A stretch of 64,000 nucleotides of DNA from Escarpia spicata (Eukaryota > Annelida > Polychaeta > Sabellida > Siboglinidae): positions 70,513,145 to 70,577,144 of the forward strand of contig OZ023205.1 of NCBI GenBank assembly GCA_963995525.1, in the 5' to 3' direction. Made by a program: the position numbers and the translations under genes. The notes under the pieces were generated by a model. The model worked only from the letters and a program-made list of their open reading frames with translations. It made no database searches and was not told the DNA's origin. This document shows positions 1 to 8,226 of the stretch, one piece after another; within the stretch, counting starts at the first letter, position 1; each line of letters begins with the position of its first letter.

Positions 1-1202
1 ATTGAACAGTTGATAATTAATTTAATTGAAAAACGTGAACAGTGAATTTCATTGATTGACCTAACAAACTTGTGGGGTTAATTATTTCATCATTGCAGAG
101 TTAATTCTAATTTGATCAATTAAGAGTCATAGTAATTTTCCATGTGGAACCTCAATTACGTTTACATTATACTTGTATGGCAGAGTTACAATGACATTTT
201 TACTGATATTTAATTGTGACCGTCGTGTAACCGCACTTTAATTAGCTCTTAGCTTATTTGGCCGCATAAATAATTACAGTTCGATTAGATTATGCGATTT
301 TAAATTACCGTAAATGTAGATATAAACCATTGTGCATTCAGTTAAGCTTGATTATCTGGACGCTACAAACCTTCGAAGTAACGAATCAAGTAGTTGAAGT
401 CGTTGGTTGGTCGATCTTCGTAGATGATTTGGACTTGCTGATCTTCACCGTACGTCTTTTGAACCCAGTCTGTAATAACATAATAATAATAATAATAATA
501 ACAATAACAACAGCAACAACAATAACAATAGTATTACTACTACTACTACTACTTCTAATAATAATAATAATAATAATAATAGTAGCAATAACAAGATAAC
601 TCCTGTTGTGCCTAAATTATCGGAGACCAAGCCTAGATGCACACTAAGAAGCGCACAATTGCAAAAACAATAAGTAGCATAATAGTTGTCGACAGATGGA
701 TTGATAAACGTTGATAAGTTGGGTATGCAAAGTGAGACGATCAGTTTTGAAATGACGGCGGAATTGTAAATAGTATCAACTGATCCACATTGACAGGGAG
801 CAAGAGAAAACAAGAAAGCCTTACTCGCAATGTTGTTACTAAAATGATGTACGCCGACGCCACTTTGGATTGTACAACATATAACCAGTGTTCTGGGTGC
901 ACCAAACTATATGAACTACGTTAGGAGTAGTTCAAGGTTTGTGAATATCGCAAGTGTCATATCATGTCATGTCATGTTGACCCATTCATGTTACCTGTTG
1001 ATATGTGTTCGGTAAATATATGTTTAGTTGTTTGCCGGTCTTGTTTGTGGTCTTTTTCATGGTTAGATGAGGTGCCAAGTGCATCGTGCCATTTAACACT
1101 AAACTAATGAAGAGGTCACCTAAAAAAATTCAGGTGTCGTCTAAATAAATATGCAGTCATCTACCTAAACGCTAGAGTCATCTTAAATATAAAATTAACG
1201 AA
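1..1202. other. AT-rich flank, no gene seen
   Basis: This stretch precedes the first Polinton. I see no convincing coding frame. The longest open frames here cross an AAT-type microsatellite and translate as runs of Ile or Leu, so they are repeat artefacts. No RNA gene, terminal repeat or recognisable transposon domain was found. It is probably intergenic host DNA or old unrecognised repeats. Confidence 0.6.
479..594. repeat. Imperfect AAT/ACT trinucleotide microsatellite
   Basis: A run of about 115 bases built from AAT, AAC, ACT and AAT triplets. It explains the low-complexity Ile/Leu reading frames on both strands. Confidence 0.9.
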
Positions 1203-1440
1203 AGTAGTAGTCGTGTGGCTGAAGCCCCCGTGTAAAAAGGTCATGTACTCAAGATCAAAGAAAGATCAAAGAAATAGGCTCCGCCCCAAACATTTTTCCT
1301 AAAACTTAGCATCTATACAGAAAAAGTCAACATCAAAGGATTTTGCACTTTTTCCTAAAATTTAGCAGCGGAACTAAATACCCTTAATTACCCTTAATTA
1401 CCTTTGATTGATAGGGCCACCCAACGACACTGACCTGTTG
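1203..1440. repeat. Candidate left terminal region of E1
   Basis: Begins AGTAGTAGT and contains GATCAAAGAAA repeated twice, a GCTCCGCCCC block and a TTGATTGAT motif, in an order resembling the copy 2 terminal repeat, which has AGTAGTAAT, GCCCCGCCCC, GATCAAAGG and TTGATTGAT. The six bases before it (AACGAA) would be the target duplication, but the other copy was not found. The boundary is an inference from this resemblance. Confidence 0.4.
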
Positions 1441-1585
1441 CCCTGTGTAATGTATGTGTATCGTTTACGACCCTTTGCCCTTTAGTGTGTGTGTTTCTTT
1501 TGTCTATGCGTGATTGACAGACCCAACGACAAATCAGAGGCTTGGAATCCGCCCAGTCGTATTAATGATTGGTTACTAAGGCTAC

Positions 1586-1592
1586 TATATAG
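1586..1592 (+). promoter_or_regulatory. TATA box of the E1 NADAR gene
   Basis: TATATAG lies 33 bases before the ATG at 1625. Copy 2 has TATATAAG at the equivalent place before its NADAR gene (35241). Confidence 0.6.
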
Positions 1593-1624
1593 TATGGGCG
1601 GCCGGTGACGTGAACAGTAGCGGC

Positions 1625-2086
1625 ATGGCGATGACTCCCGCTATACATTTCCGTGGGAGTACATCGTTCCTATCGAACTGGTATCCGTGTCGAGTGGTGG
1701 CGTATGGTCGGGGCTTCAGATCCGTAGAGCACGCTTATCATTTTAGAAAAGCGATGTTTCACGACGATACCCAAACTGCTGAGTGTATCAAAGAGGCGTG
1801 GTCGGGGTATAGCGCAAAACGCCGAAGTTCCAGAATCGAGAAAAAGAGAACGAACGCCGAATGGTACGACGTTAGGGTCGCGTGCATGAAGTCCCTGCTG
1901 ATGAGCAAGTTCGGGGGGTCAGAGAAGTTGAAAGACGCCCTATTGGCTACCGGGAATGCCGAATTGGTGGAGTGGGTGCCGTCGCACGATGGCTTCTGGG
2001 GTATTGGCGTTGGCAACAGAGGGGGACAGAATATGCTCGGTAAATTAGTGATGGAGGTGCGGGAGGAGCTTAGAAGAAACGAATAA
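1625..2086 (+). CDS. NADAR-domain protein (YbiA-like), E1
   Basis: A 153-residue protein that is one NADAR/YbiA domain throughout. Family features visible are the N-terminal FLSNWYPC segment, the RSVEHAYHFRKAM block, a KRR-rich middle, LLMSKFGG, the LLATGNAELVEW block, the FWGIGVG motif and the C-terminal LGKLVMEVREEL helix. Known NADAR proteins act on NAD or ADP-ribose derivatives, and some remove ADP-ribose from guanine in nucleic acid. That activity here is inference. It is the first gene of the rightward cluster, directly behind a TATA box, and its homologue has the same place in copy 2 (35280), so it belongs to the element. ATG 1625 is chosen over the in-frame GTG at 1610 because of the TATA spacing. 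The frame is intact. Confidence 0.85.
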   Translation: MAMTPAIHFRGSTSFLSNWYPCRVVAYGRGFRSVEHAYHFRKAMFHDDTQTAECIKEAWSGYSAKRRSSRIEKKRTNAEWYDVRVACMKSLLMSKFGGSEKLKDALLATGNAELVEWVPSHDGFWGIGVGNRGGQNMLGKLVMEVREELRRNE

Positions 2087-2124
2087 AGTTGGCGGTCGCG
2101 GCCGCGTGCACGACAGTCGTAGAT

Positions 2125-2745
2125 ATGAGCGTGCCGTTGAAGCATCCGTTTACGTGTATAGTGGCCGGTCCCACGGGGTGCGGCAAGACTACTTTCGTAG
2201 CTCGTCTAATGCGGCATTCGGCCGCCATGATCGATCCGCCGCCCGAGAAAGTCCTGTGGTGCTACGGCCAGTGGCAGGACGCCTACAAGACGATGCCGCC
2301 TACAATAGAATTCGTAGAGGGTCTACCGGATCCGACGCGCTTAGACGGCAAAACGAGGACGCTTCTAGTGCTCGATGACCTGATGGAGGAAACCAATAGT
2401 CGGGTCACGACCCTGTTTACTAAAAAAAGCCATCACTGTAACACGTCCGTCGTACAGTTGGTGCAGAATATGTTTCCGAAAGGAAAAGAGAGCCGCACGA
2501 TTAGTCTGAACGCCCAATATATGGTACTATTCAAGAGCCCCCGGGATGCCGGTCAAGTAAGTCACCTAGCAAAACAGATGTATCCGGGTAAGGTTGACTA
2601 CATGATCGAGTCTTTCAAAGACGCCACGTCGGCCGCGTACGGCTATCTTTTCGTAGATTTGAAACAGGAAACGGAGGAGTCCATGCGCATGCGCACGTGT
2701 ATATTTCCGGACGACCGCATCCAGTACGCCTACGTGAGGCGTTAA
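2125..2745 (+). CDS. DNA-packaging ATPase (FtsK/HerA-type, A32-like), E1
   Basis: A 206-residue P-loop ATPase expected to pump genomic DNA into the capsid, as in other Polintons and adintovirus-like elements. Walker A is GPTGCGKT at residues 15-22, and Walker B is the LLVLDD stretch near residues 80-85. A Lys-Lys-Ser-His-His segment and a conserved QNMFPKG motif follow. It lies 38 bases after the NADAR stop. ATG 2125 is preferred because the conserved LKHPFT start follows it directly in both copies. The upstream in-frame codons would need a non-ATG start. The frame is intact here, whereas the copy 2 gene carries a nonsense codon. Confidence 0.88.
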   Translation: MSVPLKHPFTCIVAGPTGCGKTTFVARLMRHSAAMIDPPPEKVLWCYGQWQDAYKTMPPTIEFVEGLPDPTRLDGKTRTLLVLDDLMEETNSRVTTLFTKKSHHCNTSVVQLVQNMFPKGKESRTISLNAQYMVLFKSPRDAGQVSHLAKQMYPGKVDYMIESFKDATSAAYGYLFVDLKQETEESMRMRTCIFPDDRIQYAYVRR

Positions 2746-2785
2746 AAGGAGGGCGCCGTCACTGGGCGCGTCATTCGCTTTAAGG

Positions 2786-3142
2786 ATGACGGACCGCGTG
2801 AAGAGGCATGTCCTGGCGTTGCAGCTGCTGAGCCGTACTAAGAAGAACATCGCACTGCGAAAGGCCGTAATCGCCCACGCCGACGCCGACCTCGTGTGTA
2901 GTCTGTGCGATTGCGCATACAACATTCTTATTGGGAACGTGAAAATATCGGCGAAGCAGAAAAAAGTACTGGCAAAATACAGGAATCACTTGCGTAAGCT
3001 GGCGAAGAAAAAGGTGCCCGTCAAACAGAAACGGGCCATTCTGCAAACGGGGTCGGGCGCCTTTCTGACGGCCCTGCTGGCACCGTTAGCAAGCACCGTT
3101 TTACTGCCCCTGCTCAGACAGACTTTCGGCGGGGGAAAGTGA
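2786..3142 (+). CDS. Polinton late protein with C-terminal hydrophobic segment, E1
   Basis: A 118-residue basic protein. The N-terminal half contains the LVCSLCDCAYNIL block, then a KQKKVLAKYRNHLRKL basic helix, and it ends in a Gly/Ala/Leu-rich hydrophobic stretch (FLTALLAPLASTVLLPLL). Similar small proteins with this order occur in metazoan Polintons beside the ATPase. Their role is not established, and a virion or membrane-associated role is inferred. In E1 it ends with TGA four bases before the next ATG, while in copy 2 the same region reads straight into the following gene (36430-37569). Confidence 0.65.
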   Translation: MTDRVKRHVLALQLLSRTKKNIALRKAVIAHADADLVCSLCDCAYNILIGNVKISAKQKKVLAKYRNHLRKLAKKKVPVKQKRAILQTGSGAFLTALLAPLASTVLLPLLRQTFGGGK

Positions 3143-3146
3143 GAGG

Positions 3147-3881
3147 ATGCAGCACGCAAAGAAGATGGCGTTGGTCGATCCGCGATTGGTGGAGAGCCTA
3201 CTGCCGCTCATCGATCAACCGCCGAGCACGACCCGGTCGCGTGCGATGAGTAGCCTGGACAGTGACATGAAAAACGTTCTAGAACGATCGGATTTATCGG
3301 ACCACGATAAGGCGGTGTCGTACAATCAGCTGTTGGGCCGCTACAACGCGCTAGAGGCGGCCCGAGCGGCGCAGCCAGTACGCGTGTCGGTGGTGAGCGA
3401 GTCGACGCCGGCGACAGAGGCGACAACGACGGCGCCGCCCTCGGACGCAATAGAGCGCGAAATAGTGGACAGCGTGCCGAAAACCCTGAAAGCGAAAGCC
3501 GGCCGACTTATTGCAAAAATGAAATTTGATCCGCTGTGTCGATGGAACGACCGCGGCGAGTTCGTGTACGACGGTCGAACGGTTAAGGGGAGCAACATGG
3601 TCGACCTCGTGAACGACCTTATGCGAACACGAAAGAAGATGGCCCCTCCTGTAGGGTGGCAAACGTTCGGGGAGCGTATGAGGGGACTGAACGTTCCTAT
3701 GGAGTTCGTCGGTAACCCCCGGTATCGGAAGGCCATGCAGCAGTCGAAATGGGTAGAAGAGACGGCGCCGACGTCGGCTAAGCCCATTCGGCTCGGCGAG
3801 ACGTGGACGCAGCAACACAGGCGGAGGACCGCCGTTAAAAAACGCCGTAGCGAAGCGCCGGAGTGGGAGACGTCGTCTTAA
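3147..3881 (+). CDS. Conserved Polinton late protein, E1
   Basis: A 244-residue protein that starts MQHAKKMALVDPRLVESLL and carries a well-conserved C-terminal module: CRWNDRGEFVYDG, then GSNMVDLVNDLMRTRKK, then VPMEFVGNPRYR. The same module closes the fused protein of copy 2. Homologues occur in other animal Polintons. I know of no assigned function, and its position among structural genes suggests a virion role. The middle is Ala/Thr/Glu-rich linker. The tail is basic (RRRTAVKKRRS) and could bind DNA. Confidence 0.65.
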   Translation: MQHAKKMALVDPRLVESLLPLIDQPPSTTRSRAMSSLDSDMKNVLERSDLSDHDKAVSYNQLLGRYNALEAARAAQPVRVSVVSESTPATEATTTAPPSDAIEREIVDSVPKTLKAKAGRLIAKMKFDPLCRWNDRGEFVYDGRTVKGSNMVDLVNDLMRTRKKMAPPVGWQTFGERMRGLNVPMEFVGNPRYRKAMQQSKWVEETAPTSAKPIRLGETWTQQHRRRTAVKKRRSEAPEWETSS

Positions 3882-3882
3882 G

Positions 3883-4053
3883 ATGCGAAGGTCGGTGATC
3901 GTCGTCGTAGCCGCCACAGTGCTTGTCCTTGTCTACGTCGGCATATTGGCGTGCGTCAATCGTGATTGTTTATCAACGTTGTCATGGTGTCCGGGTGGAC
4001 TCGTGGCGCTAAACGAAAGCGTCGAACTCGTCAACGAGACGATCCTCTTCTGA
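3883..4053 (+). CDS. Tiny single-pass membrane protein, E1
   Basis: A 56-residue frame starting ATG one base after the stop of the previous gene. It has two Arg residues and then an uninterrupted Val/Ala/Leu segment of about 20 residues, typical of a membrane anchor, followed by a short tail. It overlaps the start of the integrase frame. Copy 2 has a tiny membrane protein in exactly the same place (37572-37676), which supports a real gene despite its size. The function is unknown. Confidence 0.5.
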   Translation: MRRSVIVVVAATVLVLVYVGILACVNRDCLSTLSWCPGGLVALNESVELVNETILF

Positions 4054-4832
4054 GGCGCGCCTATTACGACCCGAAACAGGCGGGCAGCTATGGCGGCGTC
4101 GACGCATTGTATAGGGGGGTCGCAGCACGCAAACCGGTCGTCGAGCGGTGGCTTGCGGCCCAAGATACGTACACCCTGCACAAACCGGTTAATCGAAAGT
4201 TCAAACGACGCTGCGTTATCGTCGGTGGTCGAAACCAGCAGTGGCAAGCCGATTTGGTCGACGTCGCTACACTGAAAAAATTCAATGATGGCATAACGTT
4301 TCTATTGACGGTTATCGACGTCTTCTCGAAGCGGGCGTGGTGCGTCCCGTTGAAGAGTAAGTCGGGCCCGTCTCTCGTCGCAGCCTTCGAGACCCTGTTG
4401 CAGGCGGAACGACCGCCGCACGCCCTGCAGACGGACAAGGGTATGGAGTTTCTCAACGCCCCCCTACAGAAACTCTTGAGGAGCCACGGCGTTCGCCATT
4501 TCGTGACGCATAACGAGGAGACTAAGGCGAGCATCGTGGAACGCTTCAATAGGACGCTGAAGACGCGCCGGACAGTCATGTGGACGCGCCACATGGTGTG
4601 CTGGCGCCTACACGAGGCGGGCCTATGCAACGGCTTTTCGTTCTTTTATAAAGGCCCCTGCTGCATTGAGAGACCGCAGTGGCGCAAGGATGACCGACGG
4701 GGCGACATCCAACGAGACGCCTACAAGCGGGCGGCCTACAACATACGTTGGGGACGCGGAAGCCGAAGAAAACGAGTCAAGCGCCTTCGCGATCGACGCC
4801 GGCGCGGACTCCGTCGACGCGTCCGCGCCTAA
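3984..4832 (+). pseudogene. Integrase with C-terminal deletion, E1
   Basis: A retroviral-type integrase resembling the intact copy 2 enzyme (37673-38782). The N-terminal part is collinear, including the zinc-region equivalent, the QADLVD segment (first catalytic Asp), TDKGMEF (second Asp) and the ETKASIVERFNR segment (catalytic Glu). Right after RFNRTLKT the frame jumps to sequence that in copy 2 lies about 545 bases further on, so the distal core and the SH3-like C-terminal domain are gone. The deletion happens to be in frame, giving a chimeric tail read through the promoter of the next gene. ATG 3984 is chosen to match copy 2. This copy could not be expected to integrate by itself. Confidence 0.85.
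4647..4652 (+). promoter_or_regulatory. TATA box for the E1 membrane-protein gene
   Basis: TATAAA followed by GGCCCCTGCTG lies 38 bases before the ATG at 4690. Copy 2 has TATAAGGGCCCCTGCTG at 38901 with almost identical spacing to its ATG. Confidence 0.6.
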
Positions 4833-5043
4833 CACCCCCTCCGGCCGCGAACACGCTCCATGGCATTTCTTCGGGAGCGACTGCCCTAAATCCGAGATCA
4901 TCTTCATATGCCAGGTCGTCGTCCTGTACTCGGTCATCATCGTGAGTATATACAATCTGTCGAGAGGCCAGGGCGACTCCAACCTGTGGACGGCCCTGCT
5001 GAGTAGCTGTCTCGGCTACCTGCTCCCGAGTCCGTCTATATGA
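4690..5043 (+). CDS. Polinton small transmembrane protein, E1
   Basis: A 117-residue protein. The first half is polar, acidic and Ser/Thr-rich. The second half begins at CPKSEIIF, has a hydrophobic membrane segment (ICQVVVLYSVIIVSIYNL), a short polar loop (SRGQGDSNLWT) and a second hydrophobic segment ending SCLGYLLPSPS. This C-terminal half is nearly identical in copy 2 (38941-39279) and is a recurrent small protein of animal Polintons. A role in membrane interaction is inferred. ATG 4690 is preferred over 4666 because it follows the TATA box at the usual distance and aligns with copy 2. The stop overlaps the ATG of the minor capsid gene. Confidence 0.7.
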   Translation: MTDGATSNETPTSGRPTTYVGDAEAEENESSAFAIDAGADSVDASAPNTPSGREHAPWHFFGSDCPKSEIIFICQVVVLYSVIIVSIYNLSRGQGDSNLWTALLSSCLGYLLPSPSI

Positions 5044-5868
5044 TGGCTTCGTCTGATTTTTACCTGGTCCTGCCGAGCAACGCGTCCATGAAGGAGCACC
5101 CCGAAAACACGTTGACTCACTACACCACGAAGCTGCCGCGGCGCATCGACCTGTTGGGCCAATGGGAGTGCGGTATGGTAAATCTACAGTACCCGCACAC
5201 GTGCTTTCACGTACTTTCACCTGTCCTGCAGGACGGCGTCGCCCAATACACTGTTTAACTTTGGCGGCGAGCCAGTTTTCCGACAGGGGCAAATTCCTTA
5301 CGGGTTTTACAACAGCGCTTACGAGCTGACGCGAGAGCTCAACGAGGAACTAGTGAAACTGAGCACCGACGCCGTCAAGGCACGCCTGACGTACAGCACC
5401 ATCACCAACCGGATGACGCTACATCTATCGCAGGGTGTCGAATTTCGCTTGCCGCCCGATAGCCGGCTGAAGAACGTGCTAGGTTTCGAATCGTCCGTCA
5501 TCGTGAGCCCACTCTTGGGACCGTCGGCCGGCAGCGGAAACGCCACCTATTCCTACGAGCACGAGGGCGCGCATACGGTGGACATGAACGTGGGTATCGA
5601 CACGCTGTACGTGTACACCGATATCGTGGAGACGCGCATCGTCGGCGACACGTTTGCCCCGCTCCTTCGACCCGTCGCCATCTTCGGGCTGAACGGGGCC
5701 ACTATTGCGAACTCGTTCGACCGCATTCAATACGTGCCCCTCCTGAGGCGCCAATTCGAGACGGTCGAGATCGATATAAGGGACGACTTCGGTCAACCGA
5801 TACCATTCGATGGGGGAAAACTCGTGACGACGCTTCACATCAGACGCTGCAAATCTAAACTGTTTTGA
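5043..5868 (+). pseudogene. Minor capsid (penton-like) protein, frameshifted, E1
   Basis: Related to the single jelly-roll minor capsid proteins of Polintons, which form capsid vertices. The start SSDFYLVLPSNASMK and the following HPENTLTHYTTKLPRRIDL segment are typical. The first frame breaks shortly after the YPHTCFHV segment and terminates at 5258. The rest (FNFGGEP through the LHIRRCKSKLF end at 5868) continues in another frame, so there is an indel between about 5215 and 5250. The beta-strand-rich second part is otherwise well preserved and matches copy 2 to its end. Confidence 0.75.
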
Positions 5869-5870
5869 CG

Positions 5871-6259
5871 ATGACGACGCGCAACGCGTACGACGACTAC
5901 TACCTTCGTCAGGTCGGCGGCGCGCTACCCGTCTTCGTCGGTGGCCGAGGCCAGCGGGGTCACGGTCTGGGCAATCTCTTCGGCAGCCTGTTTCGAAGCG
6001 CCATGCCGCTTATTAAGAGAGGCGCCGTGGCGCTGGGGAAGCGCGACCTTAACACGGGCATACGTATGGCGCAGGACGTCGTCGCCGGCCAGAATCTGAA
6101 ACAGTCGGTAAAAAGGCGCGCGAAAAAGTGAATAAACCACCGCCGCCGAAAAAACGACGCCGCCACATAAAGCCACCGGGCAAGGCGGCAACGACCAGTA
6201 AGAAGAAGGGGCGCCGCCCGAAACGGACGCCACCGCCGAGCGATATATTCAGTCGTTAG
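5871..6259 (+). pseudogene. Gly/Arg-rich Polinton virion-type protein, truncated, E1
   Basis: The first 86 residues match copy 2 (40134-40541): YYLRQVGG, LPVFVGGRGQRGHGLGN, LFGSLFRSAMPLIKRGA, then SVKRRAKK. The frame then stops at 6131. The basic tail (KKRRR, KKKGRRPKR, ending SDIFSR at 6259) is still present in another frame, so a short deletion with frameshift has removed the linker. Proteins of this type are widespread in Polintons. Their composition recalls DNA-condensing core proteins of adenoviruses, but that is only an analogy. Confidence 0.65.
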
Positions 6260-6265
6260 GAAAAA

Positions 6266-7573
6266 ATGCCGTTCGTGCATCGGCAATCGTGCGAGGGTAT
6301 CAAGACCGAACTGGACCTGTTCGACATGCCGATGACGCAGACGAGCATCGTGAGCGGTCAGTGGATCGACTACCAGCCGCTGACGTCTCTCGACGCCGGC
6401 GGGCCTATCGAATTTCTCGTCCCGGGTTCGGGCGACGACCACGTGGACCTGTCGAGCGTTAGACTGTACGTCCGATTCAAACTGGTCCAGGGAGACGGCA
6501 CCAATCTCGTGAACGCTTCCGTCGTGGCGCCGGTCAACAATTTTCTCCATTCGATGTTCAGCCAAGTCGACGTGTCGCTGAACGGAACGCTCGTAACGCC
6601 GTCGACCAATACGTACCCGTATCGGGCGTACCTCGAAACGCTGCTGAGCTACGGCGACGATGCGAAAGGGACGCAGCTCCAGGGGGGCCTGTGGTACAAA
6701 GAAACCGACGGCGCCATGGAGGCGACCAACGGCGGGGGGAACATCGGGTACACGGCGCGGAGCCGCCTCACGGCGGACAGCCACGAGGTGGAGATGATGG
6801 GACGCCTGCACGTCGACGTTTTCATGCAAAACCGGTACCTGGTGAGCGGCGTCGACATGAAGATGCGACTGGTGCGCGCGAAGGACGCCTTCGCGCTCAT
6901 CGGCGACGCAGCCGACCCGGGGTGGAAAATCGTGCTGTTGGAGAAATACCTGCAAGTGCGAAAAGCTAAGGTGAATCCGTCCGTCCAGATCGCCCACATT
7001 AAAGCGTTGGCGCGCGGGACGGCCAAGTACCCGATACGTCGAGTCGACACCAAGGTGTTCTCGATACCGCAGGGGACGATGTCTCACACGCACGAGAACG
7101 TCTACCTGGGCGTCCTCCCGAAACGCGTGTTCATGTTCCTGATAGACAACGACGCCTTTAACGGGACCTACGTTAAAAACCCGTTCAACGCGAAACACAA
7201 CGACATAAACTTCGTGGCGCTCTACGCCGACGGTCGCCAGATACCGAGCAAACCACTGCAGCCGAACTTTGCGCAGCGGCACTACATACGAAGCTACATG
7301 AACCTCTTCGCGGCGACGGGAAAAGGGTACGAGGACGAGGGAAACGACCTGACGCGCTACGACTTCGGCGGCGGCTACACCATCTTCGGTTTCGATCTGA
7401 CGCCCGACTGCTGCGACGGGGACCACTTTAACCTCGTGCGTAAGGGGGCGTTGCGTGCCGAAATACACTTCGCTGCCCCCCTACCCCTACCGGTGAACGT
7501 CATCGTGCACGCCGAATTCGAGGGGGTGGTGGAGATCGATATGAGCCGGAACGTCGTGCTCGAATCGTTGTAG
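6266..7573 (+). CDS. Major capsid protein (double jelly-roll), E1
   Basis: A 435-residue intact frame. It matches the major capsid proteins of animal Polintons, often annotated in genomes as F54H12.2-like proteins. Landmarks are the N-terminal LDLFDMPMTQ segment, GGPIEFLVPGSG, the APVNNFLHSMFSQVDVSLNG block, SHTHENVYLG, the KHNDINFVALY segment and FDLTPDCCDGDHFNLVRKG near the C-terminus. It would form the trimeric hexon-like capsomer. A TATATT sequence lies about 20 bases upstream. It is the best-preserved structural gene here. The copy 2 homologue has two frameshifts and a nonsense codon. Confidence 0.9.
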   Translation: MPFVHRQSCEGIKTELDLFDMPMTQTSIVSGQWIDYQPLTSLDAGGPIEFLVPGSGDDHVDLSSVRLYVRFKLVQGDGTNLVNASVVAPVNNFLHSMFSQVDVSLNGTLVTPSTNTYPYRAYLETLLSYGDDAKGTQLQGGLWYKETDGAMEATNGGGNIGYTARSRLTADSHEVEMMGRLHVDVFMQNRYLVSGVDMKMRLVRAKDAFALIGDAADPGWKIVLLEKYLQVRKAKVNPSVQIAHIKALARGTAKYPIRRVDTKVFSIPQGTMSHTHENVYLGVLPKRVFMFLIDNDAFNGTYVKNPFNAKHNDINFVALYADGRQIPSKPLQPNFAQRHYIRSYMNLFAATGKGYEDEGNDLTRYDFGGGYTIFGFDLTPDCCDGDHFNLVRKGALRAEIHFAAPLPLPVNVIVHAEFEGVVEIDMSRNVVLESL

Positions 7574-7574
7574 C

Positions 7575-8024
7575 ATGGACACGTTTCAACTGATGCGCCG
7601 CCTACGAGTCGACCCGTACACTAGGAGAGTCGTCGACGGCGTCACGCCGCGAGACGGCCTACCGAAAAGGCGACTCACCGCGCTTCCGGCGGCCTTCGTG
7701 TGCAACACCGACGACGGCGGCGAACCGGGGGCGCACTGGGTGGCGCTCTACGTCGACGTCGACGGCCGCGGCGACTACTTCGATTCGTACGGCCGGCCGC
7801 CCCTGCACGACGACTTTCGCGCCTTCCTGCGCCGCAACTGCGGCGCCTCGTGGACACACAACGACAAGCGACTGCAGAGCGTCGTATCTAACGTGTGCGG
7901 ACAATATTGCGTCGCCTACCTGCTATTGCGATGCCGCGGCGTGCCGCTCGAGGGCTTCCAGGCCCTATTCGGACCCGATAGGGTGAACAACGACTGTCTC
8001 GTATACGACTGGCTAAAGCCTTGA
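7575..8024 (+). CDS. Adenain-like maturation cysteine protease, E1
   Basis: A 149-residue protein starting one base after the capsid stop. It has the full catalytic arrangement of adenovirus-type proteases: His54 in GAHWVALYVD, Asp70 in YFDSYG, Gln101 in the LQSVVSN segment as oxyanion residue, and Cys108 in NVCGQYCVAYLL. The spacing between Gln and Cys is seven residues, as in adenain. It should process capsid or core precursors during assembly. Copy 2 carries an intact homologue at 41853. It is the last gene of the rightward cluster. Confidence 0.9.
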   Translation: MDTFQLMRRLRVDPYTRRVVDGVTPRDGLPKRRLTALPAAFVCNTDDGGEPGAHWVALYVDVDGRGDYFDSYGRPPLHDDFRAFLRRNCGASWTHNDKRLQSVVSNVCGQYCVAYLLLRCRGVPLEGFQALFGPDRVNNDCLVYDWLKP

Positions 8025-8223
8025 ACATTATTATTATTATTATTGTCGCTTTCCGCTTACTGTATTCGCACTAATAAAAAGCAAAACGATGAAAACGTAC
8101 ATGGTGTGTGTATACATATTTTATTAGTACATCCTCCGCCGCCCCCAGTCCCTAGCTAGGGCCCCTACCCCTAGGGGGTGGGGGCGCCTATAAGGCGCGC
8201 CCTAGGGGCCGGCCCTCCTACAC
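8025..8223. terminator. Convergent 3' ends: poly(A) signals and GC-rich palindrome, E1
   Basis: The region lies between the protease stop and the polymerase stop on the other strand. A rightward AATAAA is at 8073-8078, and a leftward AATAAA is read from 8125 to 8120. Around 8160-8190 there is a near-perfect palindrome (GCCCCTACCCC facing GGGGTGGGGGC), followed by CGCGCC and GGCCGGCC blocks, which could form a strong hairpin. A short TTATTATT run is at 8030. The two gene clusters seem to use this shared spacer for 3' end formation. Confidence 0.55.
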
Positions 8224-8226
8224 TAA

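Noticed and set aside
330..813. Open frames on both strands with long Ile/Leu runs
   Set aside because: They are translations of an AAT/ACT microsatellite. No domain or splice context.
5960..7468. A 502-residue open frame opposite the E1 major capsid gene
   Set aside because: It is a shadow of the GC-rich capsid and neighbouring genes, with no homologous domain, and E2 does not preserve it.
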